DNA from: Celerinatantimonas diazotrophica
GTDB lineage: Bacteria; Pseudomonadota; Gammaproteobacteria; Enterobacterales; Celerinatantimonadaceae
Length of the DNA stretch: 64,000 bases
Direction: 5' to 3'
NCBI RefSeq assembly: GCF_004339545.1
Contig: NZ_SMGD01000012.1
Location: forward strand, 124,001 to 188,000
Below are positions 18,743-29,916 of the stretch, piece by piece (position 1 is the stretch's first letter; the number at the start of each line of letters is the position of its first letter). The notes beneath the pieces are model-generated. The model had not been told where the DNA came from, searched no databases, and was given only the letters and a program-made list of their open reading frames with translations. The position numbers and the translations under genes are program-made.

Positions 18743-18758
18743 CTGACCAACTGGTCAA
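18743..18758. promoter_or_regulatory. RutR-type operator 1 upstream of preT
   Basis: CTGACCAACTGGTCAA is nearly identical to the RutR consensus TTGACCA-NN-TGGTCAA. It lies 100 bases before the preT ATG and exactly 50 bases from the second site, about five helical turns. Confidence 0.8.
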
Positions 18759-18792
18759 GTTGGCACACAAATCGCTTTCTTAATAGGTAATC

Positions 18793-18808
18793 CTAACCAA
18801 TTGGTCAG
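18793..18808. promoter_or_regulatory. RutR-type operator 2 upstream of preT
   Basis: CTAACCAATTGGTCAG, a palindromic RutR-like site ending 34 bases before the preT start. It is almost the same sequence as the importer site at 13692. Confidence 0.78.
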
Positions 18809-18842
18809 GATTTTGTGCCAAATAATGACCAAGGGGCAATGT

Positions 18843-20234
18843 ATGACTCATCGAAATCCTCCTTCGCCGAAGGTGACGGAGCAACATCCAAAATCAGGAG
18901 GTTGCAAATCCGCATTTTGTGATTTTCCTGCACCACTTTCTGCTGTTGCGGCGATGGCTGAAACTGATCGCTGTTACTACTGTTATGACGCGCCATGCAT
19001 GAAAGCGTGTCCTGCTGAGATTAATGTTCCGCAATTTATTCATCGAATAGCTGAACACAACATTCGCGGGGCGGCTGAAACTATTCTTAGCGCGAATGAA
19101 CTCGGTGGCATGTGTGCTCGAGTTTGCCCAACCGAAGTGCTCTGTGAACAAGCTTGCGTGCGCCAAGCTCAAGAGGCCAAACCAGTGGAAATCGGTCGCC
19201 TGCAGCGCTTTGCGACCGATCAGTACTTTGCCAATCCAGGCAAGCCATTATTTAAGCGCGCGACAGATAGTGGCTGTAAAGCTGCTGTAGTGGGAGCAGG
19301 TCCTGCAGGGCTAACGGTCGCGCATCGTTTAGCGCGTCAAGGCCATGATGTCGTGCTCTTTGATGCCAATCCTAAATTGGGCGGTCTCAATGAATATGGT
19401 TTAGCGCGCTATAAAACTTCGAGTGAATTTGCCCAACAAGAGATCAACTGGCTATTGTCAATTGGCGGCATTGAAGTACGTACCAATAGGAAGTTAGGCC
19501 AAGACTTTCAACTTGCCGATTTAACGGCTCAATACGATGCCGTTTTCTTAGGACTCGGGCTTGGCGCCGTCAATTCGCTAGGCATTAAAGAGCCGGCTCT
19601 ACCTGAGATCAGAGAAGCGGTTGAGTTTATCAAAGAGCTTCGCCAAGCAGATGACTTAGGCACACTGCAAGTGGGTAATCATGTGCTCGTCATTGGTGGC
19701 GGGATGACCGCCGTCGATGCCGCAGTACAAGCAAAAAAACTTGGTGCGACTGAGGTTACGATGGTTTATCGGCGTGGCGAAGCGGATTTTAAAGCCTCAG
19801 CACACGAAATTAATTGGGCTCGCGAAAATGGTGTCACTATCCAATGTTGGGCCAAACCCAAAGCGATTCATAGCGAGGATGGCTTAATAGCGGTGAGCTT
19901 TGTTAAAACCGCCACCCAGCATGGTCGTCTGGTAGAGACTGATGAACATTTTACGATTGCAACTGACATGCTGCTTAAAGCGATCGGCCAACGTTATCAA
20001 CCATGGTCAGAAACGCTGCAACCAACACTTAAAAATGGCCGAATCGCTATTGACGATGAATGCCGCACATCAATTGTGGGTGTTTGGGCTGGTGGAGACT
20101 GTGTTGATGGTGGCCAAGATCTAACCGTTGATGCCGTGCGCCTTGGCAAACTCGCTGCGCAATCGATGGATAGAGCGATGCGCTTGAATGCTCAGATGAG
20201 TCCAATTTTAGAAAAAGAGGTGTCCAATGGCTGA
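18843..20234 (+). CDS. preT: NAD-dependent dihydropyrimidine dehydrogenase, subunit PreT
   Basis: 463 aa. The start at 18843 has AAGGGG upstream. N-terminal Fe-S cysteines CYYCYDAPCMKACP and GGMCARVCPTEVLCEQACVR (about residues 43-110) resemble the GltD-like ferredoxin module. They are followed by an FAD site GAGPAGLTVAHRLARQG, an NAD site VIGGGMTAVDAAVQAKKLG and the C-terminal FAD motif GVWAGGDCVDGGQD. PreT passes electrons from NADH to PreA for reduction of uracil or thymine to the dihydro form (the reaction is reversible). It overlaps preA by 8 bases. Two RutR boxes precede it. Confidence 0.92.
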   Translation: MTHRNPPSPKVTEQHPKSGGCKSAFCDFPAPLSAVAAMAETDRCYYCYDAPCMKACPAEINVPQFIHRIAEHNIRGAAETILSANELGGMCARVCPTEVLCEQACVRQAQEAKPVEIGRLQRFATDQYFANPGKPLFKRATDSGCKAAVVGAGPAGLTVAHRLARQGHDVVLFDANPKLGGLNEYGLARYKTSSEFAQQEINWLLSIGGIEVRTNRKLGQDFQLADLTAQYDAVFLGLGLGAVNSLGIKEPALPEIREAVEFIKELRQADDLGTLQVGNHVLVIGGGMTAVDAAVQAKKLGATEVTMVYRRGEADFKASAHEINWARENGVTIQCWAKPKAIHSEDGLIAVSFVKTATQHGRLVETDEHFTIATDMLLKAIGQRYQPWSETLQPTLKNGRIAIDDECRTSIVGVWAGGDCVDGGQDLTVDAVRLGKLAAQSMDRAMRLNAQMSPILEKEVSNG

Positions 20235-21552
20235 TTTAACATCGAACTTTTTGGGCATCCATAGCCCTAATCCGTTTTGGCTGGCTTCAGCACCGCCAAC
20301 CGATAAAGAATACAACGTAGTGCGAGCTTATGAAGCGGGATGGGGCGGGGTTGTTTGGAAAACACTTGGACTCGACCCACATGTTGTCAACGTCAAAGGG
20401 CCTCGTTATGGCACGCTACGTTCATCTGATCGCAAGATCATCGGGCTCAACAACATTGAGCTGATTACTGACCGCTCCCTCGATATAAACTTAGAGGAGA
20501 TTGCCCGCGTCAAACGTAACTGGCCGGATCGCGCTCTCGTAGTTTCCATTATGGTGCCGTGCGATGAAGAGTCTTGGAAATTCATTTTGCCATTGGTTGA
20601 ACAAACTGGCGCAGATGGCATTGAGCTTAACTTTGGATGTCCTCATGGCATGAGTGAGCGTGGCATGGGTGCCGCTGTTGGGCAAGTTCCAGAATATATC
20701 GAGATGGTCACCCGCTGGTGCAAACAGTATTGCTCTATTCCCGTTATCGTCAAATTAACCCCTAATATCACCGATATTCGCTACCCAGCTCAAGCAGCCA
20801 AACGAGGCGGCGCTGACGCGGTTTCACTGATAAACACCATAAACTCGGTGATGGGAGTGGATCTCGACCAGATGTTGATGAGTCCACATACCGAAAATAA
20901 AGGTTCGCACGGCGGCTATTGTGGCCCAGCAGTCAAACCAATTGCCTTAAATATGGTCAGTGAAATTGGCCGTGCGCCCGAAACCAGTGATCTTTTAATT
21001 TCAGGGATTGGTGGTATTTCAACGTGGAAAGATGCCGCCGAATTTATCGCGCTTGGCTGCTCTAACGTGCAGGTTTGTACCGCAGTGATGGTGCATGGCT
21101 TTCGCATTGTTGAAGACATGATAAGCGGCCTGTCTAATTTTATGGATGCAGCGGGTTATCGCACTATCGAAGATTTTCGAGGCAAAGCACTGCCCTCAGT
21201 CACCGACTGGCGCTATTTAAATTTAAATCATGTGAATAAAGCGGTGATCGATCAGAGTCTTTGTATCAAATGCGGTAAATGCCACATTGCCTGTGAAGAC
21301 ACCTCACATCAAGCCATCACTCATACCCTTGATGGTGAACGACATTATCAGGTCAAAGAACAAGATTGTGTGGGCTGTAATCTGTGCGTATCTATCTGTC
21401 CGATTGAAAACTGCATCACGATGCGCGCTCTGGCGCCAGGCGAAGTAGATCAACGCACCGGTGAAGTAGTTCGCTCCGATTATGCCAACTGGACGCAACA
21501 TCCCAACAACCCTCTGGCCAGCCCTGAGCCTGCCACACCTGTTGTTGAATAA
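20227..21552 (+). CDS. preA: NAD-dependent dihydropyrimidine dehydrogenase, subunit PreA
   Basis: 441 aa. The FMN-binding dihydroorotate-dehydrogenase-like barrel (NPFWLASAPPTDKEYN, LNFGCPHGMSERGMGAAVGQ, KLTPNITDIRYPAQAAKRGG, ISGIGGISTWKDAAEF) spans about residues 1-335. A C-terminal double [4Fe-4S] module follows (CIKCGKCHIAC and CVGCNLCVSICP). At the position of the catalytic Cys in mammalian DPD (LACGQ) this protein has Val (AAVGQ). As I recall, E. coli PreA also has Val there. It is the catalytic half of the PreTA complex, first step of reductive pyrimidine breakdown. Confidence 0.93.
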   Translation: MADLTSNFLGIHSPNPFWLASAPPTDKEYNVVRAYEAGWGGVVWKTLGLDPHVVNVKGPRYGTLRSSDRKIIGLNNIELITDRSLDINLEEIARVKRNWPDRALVVSIMVPCDEESWKFILPLVEQTGADGIELNFGCPHGMSERGMGAAVGQVPEYIEMVTRWCKQYCSIPVIVKLTPNITDIRYPAQAAKRGGADAVSLINTINSVMGVDLDQMLMSPHTENKGSHGGYCGPAVKPIALNMVSEIGRAPETSDLLISGIGGISTWKDAAEFIALGCSNVQVCTAVMVHGFRIVEDMISGLSNFMDAAGYRTIEDFRGKALPSVTDWRYLNLNHVNKAVIDQSLCIKCGKCHIACEDTSHQAITHTLDGERHYQVKEQDCVGCNLCVSICPIENCITMRALAPGEVDQRTGEVVRSDYANWTQHPNNPLASPEPATPVVE

Positions 21553-21730
21553 GGATTGGGTTATGAGAACACAATCAGTGAAAAGAAAAGCTTTAGTCAG
21601 TACCGACTACCAATTATCAGGCAATCGATACTTCACACGGAACCGTCCAATAAAACACTCTGTGATGACGACAAGTCATGGTGGGTTTACGGCGGCAGAT
21701 GGAACTTTATAGACGGATTAGAGGTGCAAA
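21553..21730 (+). other. Spacer between preA and the ureidopropionase gene
   Basis: 178 bp. Two overlapping short frames (from 21556 and from 21563, the latter 49 codons behind an AAGGATTGGG stretch) cross it, but neither product is recognisable. I treat it as an intra-operon spacer, possibly with decayed sequence. Confidence 0.4.
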
Positions 21731-22993
21731 ATGTACGAATGTAGCTTAGAGAGAATGACCAATAAGATAAATACGTTTAGTCAATTTGGTGATGCCGGAC
21801 ATGGCGGGATTACTCGCTATACGCTGTCTAAAGAAGATGTTTTGGCCAGAAACGAATTTATCAAAAGAATGCAAGCGATTGGCGCAACCATCGAAATCGA
21901 TGATGTAGCCAATATTTACGCGACTCTGCCCGGCAGTGATGCTAGTGCAAAACGGATCGTCATGGGATCTCACTCTGATTCGGTTAAAAATGGTGGAAAT
22001 TACGATGGCATTTTAGGCGTTATGTCTGCGATGGAAGTTTTGGAAACCGTCGCCCAGAACAATATTGCGCATAAACATCCACTGACAGCGATGATTTGGA
22101 CCAATGAAGAAGGCTCTCTTTATCCACCAGCGATGATGATCTCAGGAGTGGTGTGTTACGACTATTTACCAGAAGATGTCAGAGGCAAATTTAAATACGA
22201 AGACATGATGCAATCAACAAGTGTGTTGGATAAACAGACCACTTTTGGCCAAGCACTCGACGCATCTGAGTTTAAAGGCGATATTGCCAACCGACTCAGC
22301 CCTGATAACTACAAATGCATGTTTGAAATTCACATCGAGCAAGGCCCGATTTTAGAAGATGCAGGCAATGACATCGGCGTGGTTGACTGTGTTCTCGGGA
22401 TGTTTAACTACCGCTTACGGTTTTATGGACAAACGGTGCATGCAGGAACCTTCCCTATGCCGAAACGGCGCGATGCGCTTTACGCCGCATCACAGGCGTT
22501 GTGTTATCTGCATGATGAAATCGACAAGTTGGGTTATAGCGATTTGGTCTATACAACCGGTGAAATTGAATGTCATCCGAACGTTCATACCTGCGTGCCC
22601 GATGAAGTTGATTTTAGTATTGATGTCCGCCATGAAAGTGCCGAAGTTCGCGCCAAAGTATTAGCCGTCGTTCAATCCTGTAGCGAAAAACAGTGGGCTG
22701 GATGCAGCTGTAAAGTCGATAAAATGTGGAACCGCGATACAGTCTACTGGAATGACACCTTAGTCAGTTTTGTCAAAGCCGCGGCAGAAGAAACCGGGGT
22801 ATCACATCAGGTGTTGCACTCAGGGGCCGGACACGACGCTCAGTTTGCCGCTTATATGATGCCGACCACGATGATTTTTGTGCAATCAAAAGACGGTTTA
22901 TCTCATTGTGAACAGGAATACTCGTCACCAGAGCAGTGTACTTGTGGAGCAACAGTTCTGTTAAACGCCGTATTAAAAGCCGATGCTGAATAA
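21731..22993 (+). CDS. Beta-ureidopropionase / N-carbamoyl-beta-alanine amidohydrolase (M20 family)
   Basis: 420 aa, normal length for the hydantoinase/carbamoylase branch of M20. Metal-site motifs are present: His in MGSHSDSVKNGG (H81), Asp in NYDGILGVMSA (D92), the Glu pair in TNEEGS (E126/E127), His in EIHIEQGP, and the late His in HSGAGHDAQFAAYM. An AGAGG site precedes the ATG. The enzyme would hydrolyse N-carbamoyl-beta-alanine to beta-alanine, CO2 and ammonia, the third pyrimidine step. Beta-alanine specificity rather than another carbamoyl amino acid is inferred from neighbours. Confidence 0.9.
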   Translation: MYECSLERMTNKINTFSQFGDAGHGGITRYTLSKEDVLARNEFIKRMQAIGATIEIDDVANIYATLPGSDASAKRIVMGSHSDSVKNGGNYDGILGVMSAMEVLETVAQNNIAHKHPLTAMIWTNEEGSLYPPAMMISGVVCYDYLPEDVRGKFKYEDMMQSTSVLDKQTTFGQALDASEFKGDIANRLSPDNYKCMFEIHIEQGPILEDAGNDIGVVDCVLGMFNYRLRFYGQTVHAGTFPMPKRRDALYAASQALCYLHDEIDKLGYSDLVYTTGEIECHPNVHTCVPDEVDFSIDVRHESAEVRAKVLAVVQSCSEKQWAGCSCKVDKMWNRDTVYWNDTLVSFVKAAAEETGVSHQVLHSGAGHDAQFAAYMMPTTMIFVQSKDGLSHCEQEYSSPEQCTCGATVLLNAVLKADAE

Positions 22994-23002
22994 GGAGATC
23001 TC

Positions 23003-24376
23003 ATGGATTTAATCATTAAAAACGGGACTGTGGTCACCGCCACTGATACCGTCAAAGCCGATGTCGCCATTCGTGATGGCAAGATTGTCGCAATGGGGGC
23101 TGATTTGCCGCTTGATGGCGCCAAAGTCGTTGATGCAGCCGGCAAATTAGTACTGCCAGGCGCCATTGATGTACATACCCATTTGGCGATGCCATTTGGC
23201 GGCACGACCTCTGCCGATGGCTATTTAGCGGGGACTCGAGCGGCGGCCTGCGGCGGGGTAACCACAGTTTTTGATTATCCCATGCAACGCAAAGGCATGA
23301 CGATCAAACAGGTGATTGATTCTAAAAAAGCCATCTGTGAAAAAGAAGCCTGTATTGATTATGCCTATCACTGCATTATTACCGATTTAAATGATGGTGC
23401 GATTTTAGATGAGATGGAATCAGCCGTCGCGTCTGGGATCACTAGTTTTAAATGCTTTTTTGTCTATAAAAAAGAAGGCATGATGGTAGATGATGGCGTC
23501 TTTGCAAGGTTACTACTCAAAGCTAAAGAAGTGGGCGCAATGCTCAATCTACATGCGGAAAACCCCGATCTGATTGATTACAATGTTGAGAAGTTTTTAG
23601 CCGAAGGGAAAACCTCTGCTTGGTACCATTACTTAAGTCGCCCAGAATATGTCGAAGCCGAAGCGGATAAACGTGCCGTGCACTGGGCAAAACATTTAGA
23701 AGCGCCGCTATATTTGGTGCATATGGCTGATAAAGAAGGCCTTGAAGCGGCGATTGAAGCGAAAAAAGAAAACAGCAATATCTATATTGAAACGTGCCCA
23801 CAATATTTAGAATTTACCAGTGAGGTGTATAAACGCGACGATGGTCGAAACTTCGTTTGTTCACCACCGATAAAAGGCCAGGAAAGTCAGGATGCATTGT
23901 GGAAGGCCATCAAAAATGGTGGCATCGATGTCGTGGCAACCGACCACTGTCCGTTCCAGTCGCATGAAAAAGATTGGGGCATTAATGACTTTACTAAAAT
24001 TCCCAATGGCTGCGCTGGTATCGAAAACCTCTATCCCTACATGTTATCGGCTGCCAACCAAGGTAAGCTCTCTTATAATCAAGTCGTTGCGTTATGCGCT
24101 AGCAATCCAGCGAAAATTTTTGGCTGTGCCGATAAAGGTAGTATCGCGGTAGGAAAAGATGCGGATATTGTGATTTATGACCCGAGTGTCGATTTCACAA
24201 TCTCTGTTGATAACATGCACTCAGACTACGACCATACAATCTGGGAAGGTATTCAGGTCAAAGGCTATCCGGTACAAACCTATTCACGGGGCCGCTTAGT
24301 TTACGACCACGGTGATTTTGTCGGCGAGCCGGGTTGGGGCAACTTCGTGAAACGAGAAAAACGCCCGACCAAATAA
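23003..24376 (+). CDS. hydA: Dihydropyrimidinase (hydantoinase)
   Basis: 457 aa. The binuclear-metal amidohydrolase ligands are all visible: H58 and H60 in DVHTHLAMP, the carboxylated lysine K150 in SFKCFF, H184 in NLHAEN, H240 in LVHMAD and D314 in ATDHCPFQ. TAAGGAGA lies before the ATG. It opens dihydrouracil or dihydrothymine to the N-carbamoyl acid, between PreTA and the ureidopropionase in the pathway. It is the last gene of the operon and is followed by a terminator. Confidence 0.94.
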   Translation: MDLIIKNGTVVTATDTVKADVAIRDGKIVAMGADLPLDGAKVVDAAGKLVLPGAIDVHTHLAMPFGGTTSADGYLAGTRAAACGGVTTVFDYPMQRKGMTIKQVIDSKKAICEKEACIDYAYHCIITDLNDGAILDEMESAVASGITSFKCFFVYKKEGMMVDDGVFARLLLKAKEVGAMLNLHAENPDLIDYNVEKFLAEGKTSAWYHYLSRPEYVEAEADKRAVHWAKHLEAPLYLVHMADKEGLEAAIEAKKENSNIYIETCPQYLEFTSEVYKRDDGRNFVCSPPIKGQESQDALWKAIKNGGIDVVATDHCPFQSHEKDWGINDFTKIPNGCAGIENLYPYMLSAANQGKLSYNQVVALCASNPAKIFGCADKGSIAVGKDADIVIYDPSVDFTISVDNMHSDYDHTIWEGIQVKGYPVQTYSRGRLVYDHGDFVGEPGWGNFVKREKRPTK

Positions 24377-24393
24377 TGATCACTCTACCTCGT

Positions 24394-24428
24394 AAGCCCT
24401 TCCATGTTGGTCATGGTGGGGCCTTTTT
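24394..24428 (+). terminator. Rho-independent terminator of the pyrimidine operon
   Basis: GCCCTTCCATG pairs imperfectly with CATGGTGGGGC around TTGGT and is followed by CTTTTT. It lies 20 bases after the dihydropyrimidinase stop. Confidence 0.75.
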
Positions 24429-24636
24429 GTGTCTGTAGATAAAGATAAGCCCTTCCACGCTTCCCCTTGCCAAGGTGCGGAGTAAACTGATTGTTTTTTA
24501 GGAAATATTTGTGGTTTGGTAGCCCCAATGCAGTGCAGCAAATTGGCGGACTCGGGGGTTCAGCTTCGAGGGCTGTCTTTGTTTTTACTTCGTCTGATTG
24601 GCCGAGCAATAAGATGAACAGCCGTGCTAACATGAG

Positions 24637-24664
24637 TCCTCCCCCTGATTTTCAAGGGGGAGGG
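24637..24664 (-). terminator. Strong hairpin at the 3' end of glpK
   Basis: CCTCCCCCTGA and TCAAGGGGGAGG form a long GC-rich stem just beyond the glpK stop (minus strand). No T-run follows, so it may mainly protect the transcript end. Confidence 0.5.
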
Positions 24665-24671
24665 CGAGGGG

Positions 24672-27066
<2,395 letters not shown>

Positions 27067-27152
27067 GTTGCCTCTCTATCTATTAGTTGTTATGTGCAGC
27101 GAACGAATTATTGACAACGATTAAACATTTGTGAAACATATTTTATCGAAAA

Positions 27153-27168
27153 TTTGAGCGATATCACT
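27153..27168. promoter_or_regulatory. Candidate CRP site in the glpF/glpR divergent region
   Basis: TTTGA-GCGATA-TCACT matches the CRP consensus TGTGA-N6-TCACA at four of five bases in each arm. It lies 85 bases upstream of glpF, consistent with catabolite control of glycerol uptake. Confidence 0.5.
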
Positions 27169-27183
27169 CATTGATGTGTTTGA

Positions 27184-27203
27184 AATGTTTTTTTTCGAAC
27201 TTT
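27184..27203. promoter_or_regulatory. GlpR-like operator upstream of glpF and glpR
   Basis: The segment contains AATGTTTTTTTTCGAAC, sharing ATGTT and CGAAC with the E. coli GlpR consensus. The same ATGTTTTTTTTCGAA string recurs before glpD at 28224, which supports a shared operator. Confidence 0.6.
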
Positions 27204-27354
27204 AAAAGGTTCGTTTCTCCATGTCTATCCAAATAGTTGAACACGACACTGTGTTAAAAACTCGCTAGAATCAGATTATTCATAAACTTTTCAGGCCATT
27301 TCTTCTGCGTGATGGCTCCAAAGTTTGTCAAAATAATCAATAAGAGGTGAGTCT

Positions 27355-28113
27355 TTGAAGCAGTTAGAACGTCATAGCCAGATTATTAAGCATCTTGGCG
27401 AACATGGTTTTTTAAGTACTGAAGAGTTGGTCAATTATTTTGGGGTGAGTTCGCAAACGATCCGGCGCGACCTGAACGACCTTGCTGCGCAGCACCGTAT
27501 TCAGCGCCACCATGGGGGAGCATCATTGCAAACGAGCACTGAAAATGATCCTTATCCAAATCGCAAAATGGCATATCTGCAAGCAAAAAATCGCATTGCT
27601 CAAGCCATTGCTGAACAGATCCCACATGGTGCATCTCTATTTATCGATATTGGTACTACGGCTGAAGCGGTAGCGCAGGCATTGCTTGAACACAAAGGGC
27701 TGCGGATTGTCACCAACAATATTAATGTGGCGAGCACCTTATTAAAAAACGAAGATTGTATGGTGATCTTAGCGGGGGGAGAAGTGCGTCACCGAGACGG
27801 TGGCATTATCGGTGAAGCAACCCGTGATTTTATTCAACAGTTTCGTATGGATTATGGCATTTTGGGGATATCAGGGATTGATGAAGATGGTTCATTGCTT
27901 GATTTCGACTACCATGAAGTGCGGGTAAAGCAGACTATTATTGCCAACGCACGGCACACTTTTTTGGCTGCTGATGCGAGTAAATTTGGTCGCAATGCAA
28001 TGGTCAATATGGGGAATATTACCCAAATAGGGGCCTTATATACGGATGCCGAGCCGCCTAAAAAGATTAGTGAGCTGTTAAAAGCCAGCCATATTGAATG
28101 CCACCTTTGCTAA
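27355..28113 (+). CDS. glpR: Glycerol-3-phosphate regulon repressor (DeoR family)
   Basis: 252 aa from TTG 27355, with AGAGGTG upstream; E. coli GlpR is 252 aa. An N-terminal DeoR helix-turn-helix (FLSTEELVNYFGVSSQTIRR) and a C-terminal sugar-phosphate sensor (LFIDIGTTAEAVAQALLEH; VILAGGEVRHRDGGIIGEA) are present. It represses glp genes until glycerol-3-phosphate binds. It is transcribed divergently from glpFK and in the direction of glpD. In many genomes glpR sits elsewhere, so the compact arrangement is convenient for autoregulation. Confidence 0.93.
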   Translation: MKQLERHSQIIKHLGEHGFLSTEELVNYFGVSSQTIRRDLNDLAAQHRIQRHHGGASLQTSTENDPYPNRKMAYLQAKNRIAQAIAEQIPHGASLFIDIGTTAEAVAQALLEHKGLRIVTNNINVASTLLKNEDCMVILAGGEVRHRDGGIIGEATRDFIQQFRMDYGILGISGIDEDGSLLDFDYHEVRVKQTIIANARHTFLAADASKFGRNAMVNMGNITQIGALYTDAEPPKKISELLKASHIECHLC

Positions 28114-28223
28114 GCGTTCCCTGCGGATGATGAGCTCTCATGCTCATCAAACTGTCATCTACCTCGGTTAATCTCCGACCAGTCCCGCGCTGGTAGGGGT
28201 TAATGGAGGGGTTTATACGCCAA

Positions 28224-28282
28224 TATGTTTTTTTTCGAAAATTTTTTAATAAAATGATTGAAATTTTTCGTTTTCGAACAAT
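28224..28282. promoter_or_regulatory. Two GlpR-like operators upstream of glpD
   Basis: Site A (28224-28243) begins TATGTTTTTTTTCGAAAA; site B (28263-28282) reads ATTTTTCGTTTTCGAACAAT. Both carry the TTCG/CGAA arms of the GlpR consensus, and site A repeats the string found before glpF. They end about 40 bases before the glpD ATG. Confidence 0.6.
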
Positions 28283-28324
28283 AATGGGTGTTAAAAGTTT
28301 TTAACATTTGTTGTTGGAGGAACT

Positions 28325-29848
28325 ATGGCGATTCACGAATATGATCTGGTTGTGATTGGCGGTGGCATCAATGGTTCGGGGATCGCTGCTGATGCTGCTG
28401 AGCGCGGACTCAAAGTCGCATTATTTGAAGCAAAAGATTTTGCAAGTGCGACATCCTCGGCGAGCTCGAAGTTAGTTCACGGCGGTCTGAGGTATCTAGA
28501 GCATTACGAATTCCGGTTGGTTCGTGAAGCGCTCGGTGAACGAGAAGTGTTATTGAAAAAAGCACCGCATCTGATTACACCGATGCGCTTTCGTCTGCCT
28601 CACCGTCCCCATCTGCGTCCAGCATGGATGATTCGAATTGGGCTATTTTTATATGACCATTTGGCTAAACGAGTTACCTTGCCAGCAAGTTGTGGGATCC
28701 GCTTTAACCCGCACACCAGTGCTTTACAAAGTCAGATCCGCAAAGGTTTCGAGTATTCAGATGGTTGGGTTGATGATTCACGCTTGGTCGTTGCCAATTT
28801 GTTGCATGCGCGTGAGTTAGGGGCCGATGTGTATAACTACACACCTTGTGTGAGCGCTTCTCGTGAAAATGGCCAGTGGCTGGTCACGGTTCAGGATGAA
28901 CGCTCGGGGGAAACTTCACAAGTGCGCGCGAAAGCGCTCGTGAATGCGGGTGGCCCTTGGGTGAAATCAATTTTTGATGAGCAACTTAAATTGTCATCGC
29001 CTCGCAGCATCCGTATGATTCAGGGCAGCCATATTTTGGTTCCCCAAATTCATAAAGAAAAATGTGCTTATATTCTCCAAAATGAAGACCGTCGTATTGT
29101 CTTTGTGATCCCGTATCTGGATAAATACAGCTTAATTGGAACCACTGATCTGGAATATAAAGGCGATCCTCGTCAGGTGCATATCAACGAATCTGAAATA
29201 GAGTACTTATGTAATGTAGTCAATAAGCACTTCAAACATAATATTCGTCGTGAGGAAATTATCTGGAGTTATTCTGGTGTCCGGCCTCTGTGTGAAGATG
29301 AATCGGATTCCCCTCAGGCTATCACACGTGATTATACGCTTGAGCTTCAAGATGAGCACGGAGCGGCCCCGCTGGTCTCGGTATTTGGTGGCAAACTCAC
29401 GACCTTCCGTAAACTTTCGGAAGCGGCAGTGGATAAACTGCGGCACTATTTACATTGCGGTCACTGCCAGAGTCAAAAGAGCATTCTTCCCGGTGGGGAT
29501 TGTGACCCTGAACAGCTCAGCTCTCAACTGCAAAGCGACTATCCGTTTTTAAGTCAAGCGAACTGTCGACGGATTGCGCATGCCTATGGTAGCAATGCTA
29601 GTCATTGGCTGGATGGTGCTCAGAAAAAAGAAGATCTAGGGCAATGGTTCGGTGAGCAATTGAGCCAGCGTGAAGTGGATTATTTGGTCGAGCATGAATG
29701 GGCCATGAGTACAGACGATATCCTCTGGCGGCGTACTAAATTGGGCATTATCACCGAGCAGGCAGATGTGAACGCGTTGACGGATTACCTCACTAAGGAT
29801 GTCCAAGGGGCTCATGCAAACGTAGAGCCTATCGCTCGGGTTGGATAG
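28325..29848 (+). CDS. glpD: Aerobic glycerol-3-phosphate dehydrogenase
   Basis: 507 aa, near the E. coli length. FAD-binding VVIGGGINGSGIAADAAERG, the SSKLVHGGLRYLEHYEF motif and GTTDLEYKGDP in the middle mark GlpD. The C-terminal domain includes WRRTKLGI. A TTGGAGG site precedes the ATG. It oxidises glycerol-3-phosphate to dihydroxyacetone phosphate and feeds quinones at the inner membrane face. Its promoter region has GlpR-like boxes. Confidence 0.97.
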   Translation: MAIHEYDLVVIGGGINGSGIAADAAERGLKVALFEAKDFASATSSASSKLVHGGLRYLEHYEFRLVREALGEREVLLKKAPHLITPMRFRLPHRPHLRPAWMIRIGLFLYDHLAKRVTLPASCGIRFNPHTSALQSQIRKGFEYSDGWVDDSRLVVANLLHARELGADVYNYTPCVSASRENGQWLVTVQDERSGETSQVRAKALVNAGGPWVKSIFDEQLKLSSPRSIRMIQGSHILVPQIHKEKCAYILQNEDRRIVFVIPYLDKYSLIGTTDLEYKGDPRQVHINESEIEYLCNVVNKHFKHNIRREEIIWSYSGVRPLCEDESDSPQAITRDYTLELQDEHGAAPLVSVFGGKLTTFRKLSEAAVDKLRHYLHCGHCQSQKSILPGGDCDPEQLSSQLQSDYPFLSQANCRRIAHAYGSNASHWLDGAQKKEDLGQWFGEQLSQREVDYLVEHEWAMSTDDILWRRTKLGIITEQADVNALTDYLTKDVQGAHANVEPIARVG

Positions 29849-29874
29849 TTGTATATAGATAGATGGTGTTAGAT

Positions 29875-29906
29875 AAAACCGCTGAGAGGATTCCAGCGGT
29901 TTTTTA
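29875..29906. terminator. Bidirectional terminator between glpD and uvrA
   Basis: AAAACCGCTG and CAGCGGTTTT flank a 9-base loop and are followed by a T-run on the plus strand. The complementary A-run on the left gives a T-run for the minus strand, serving convergent glpD and uvrA. Confidence 0.85.
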
Positions 29907-29916
29907 TTGAAAGCGC

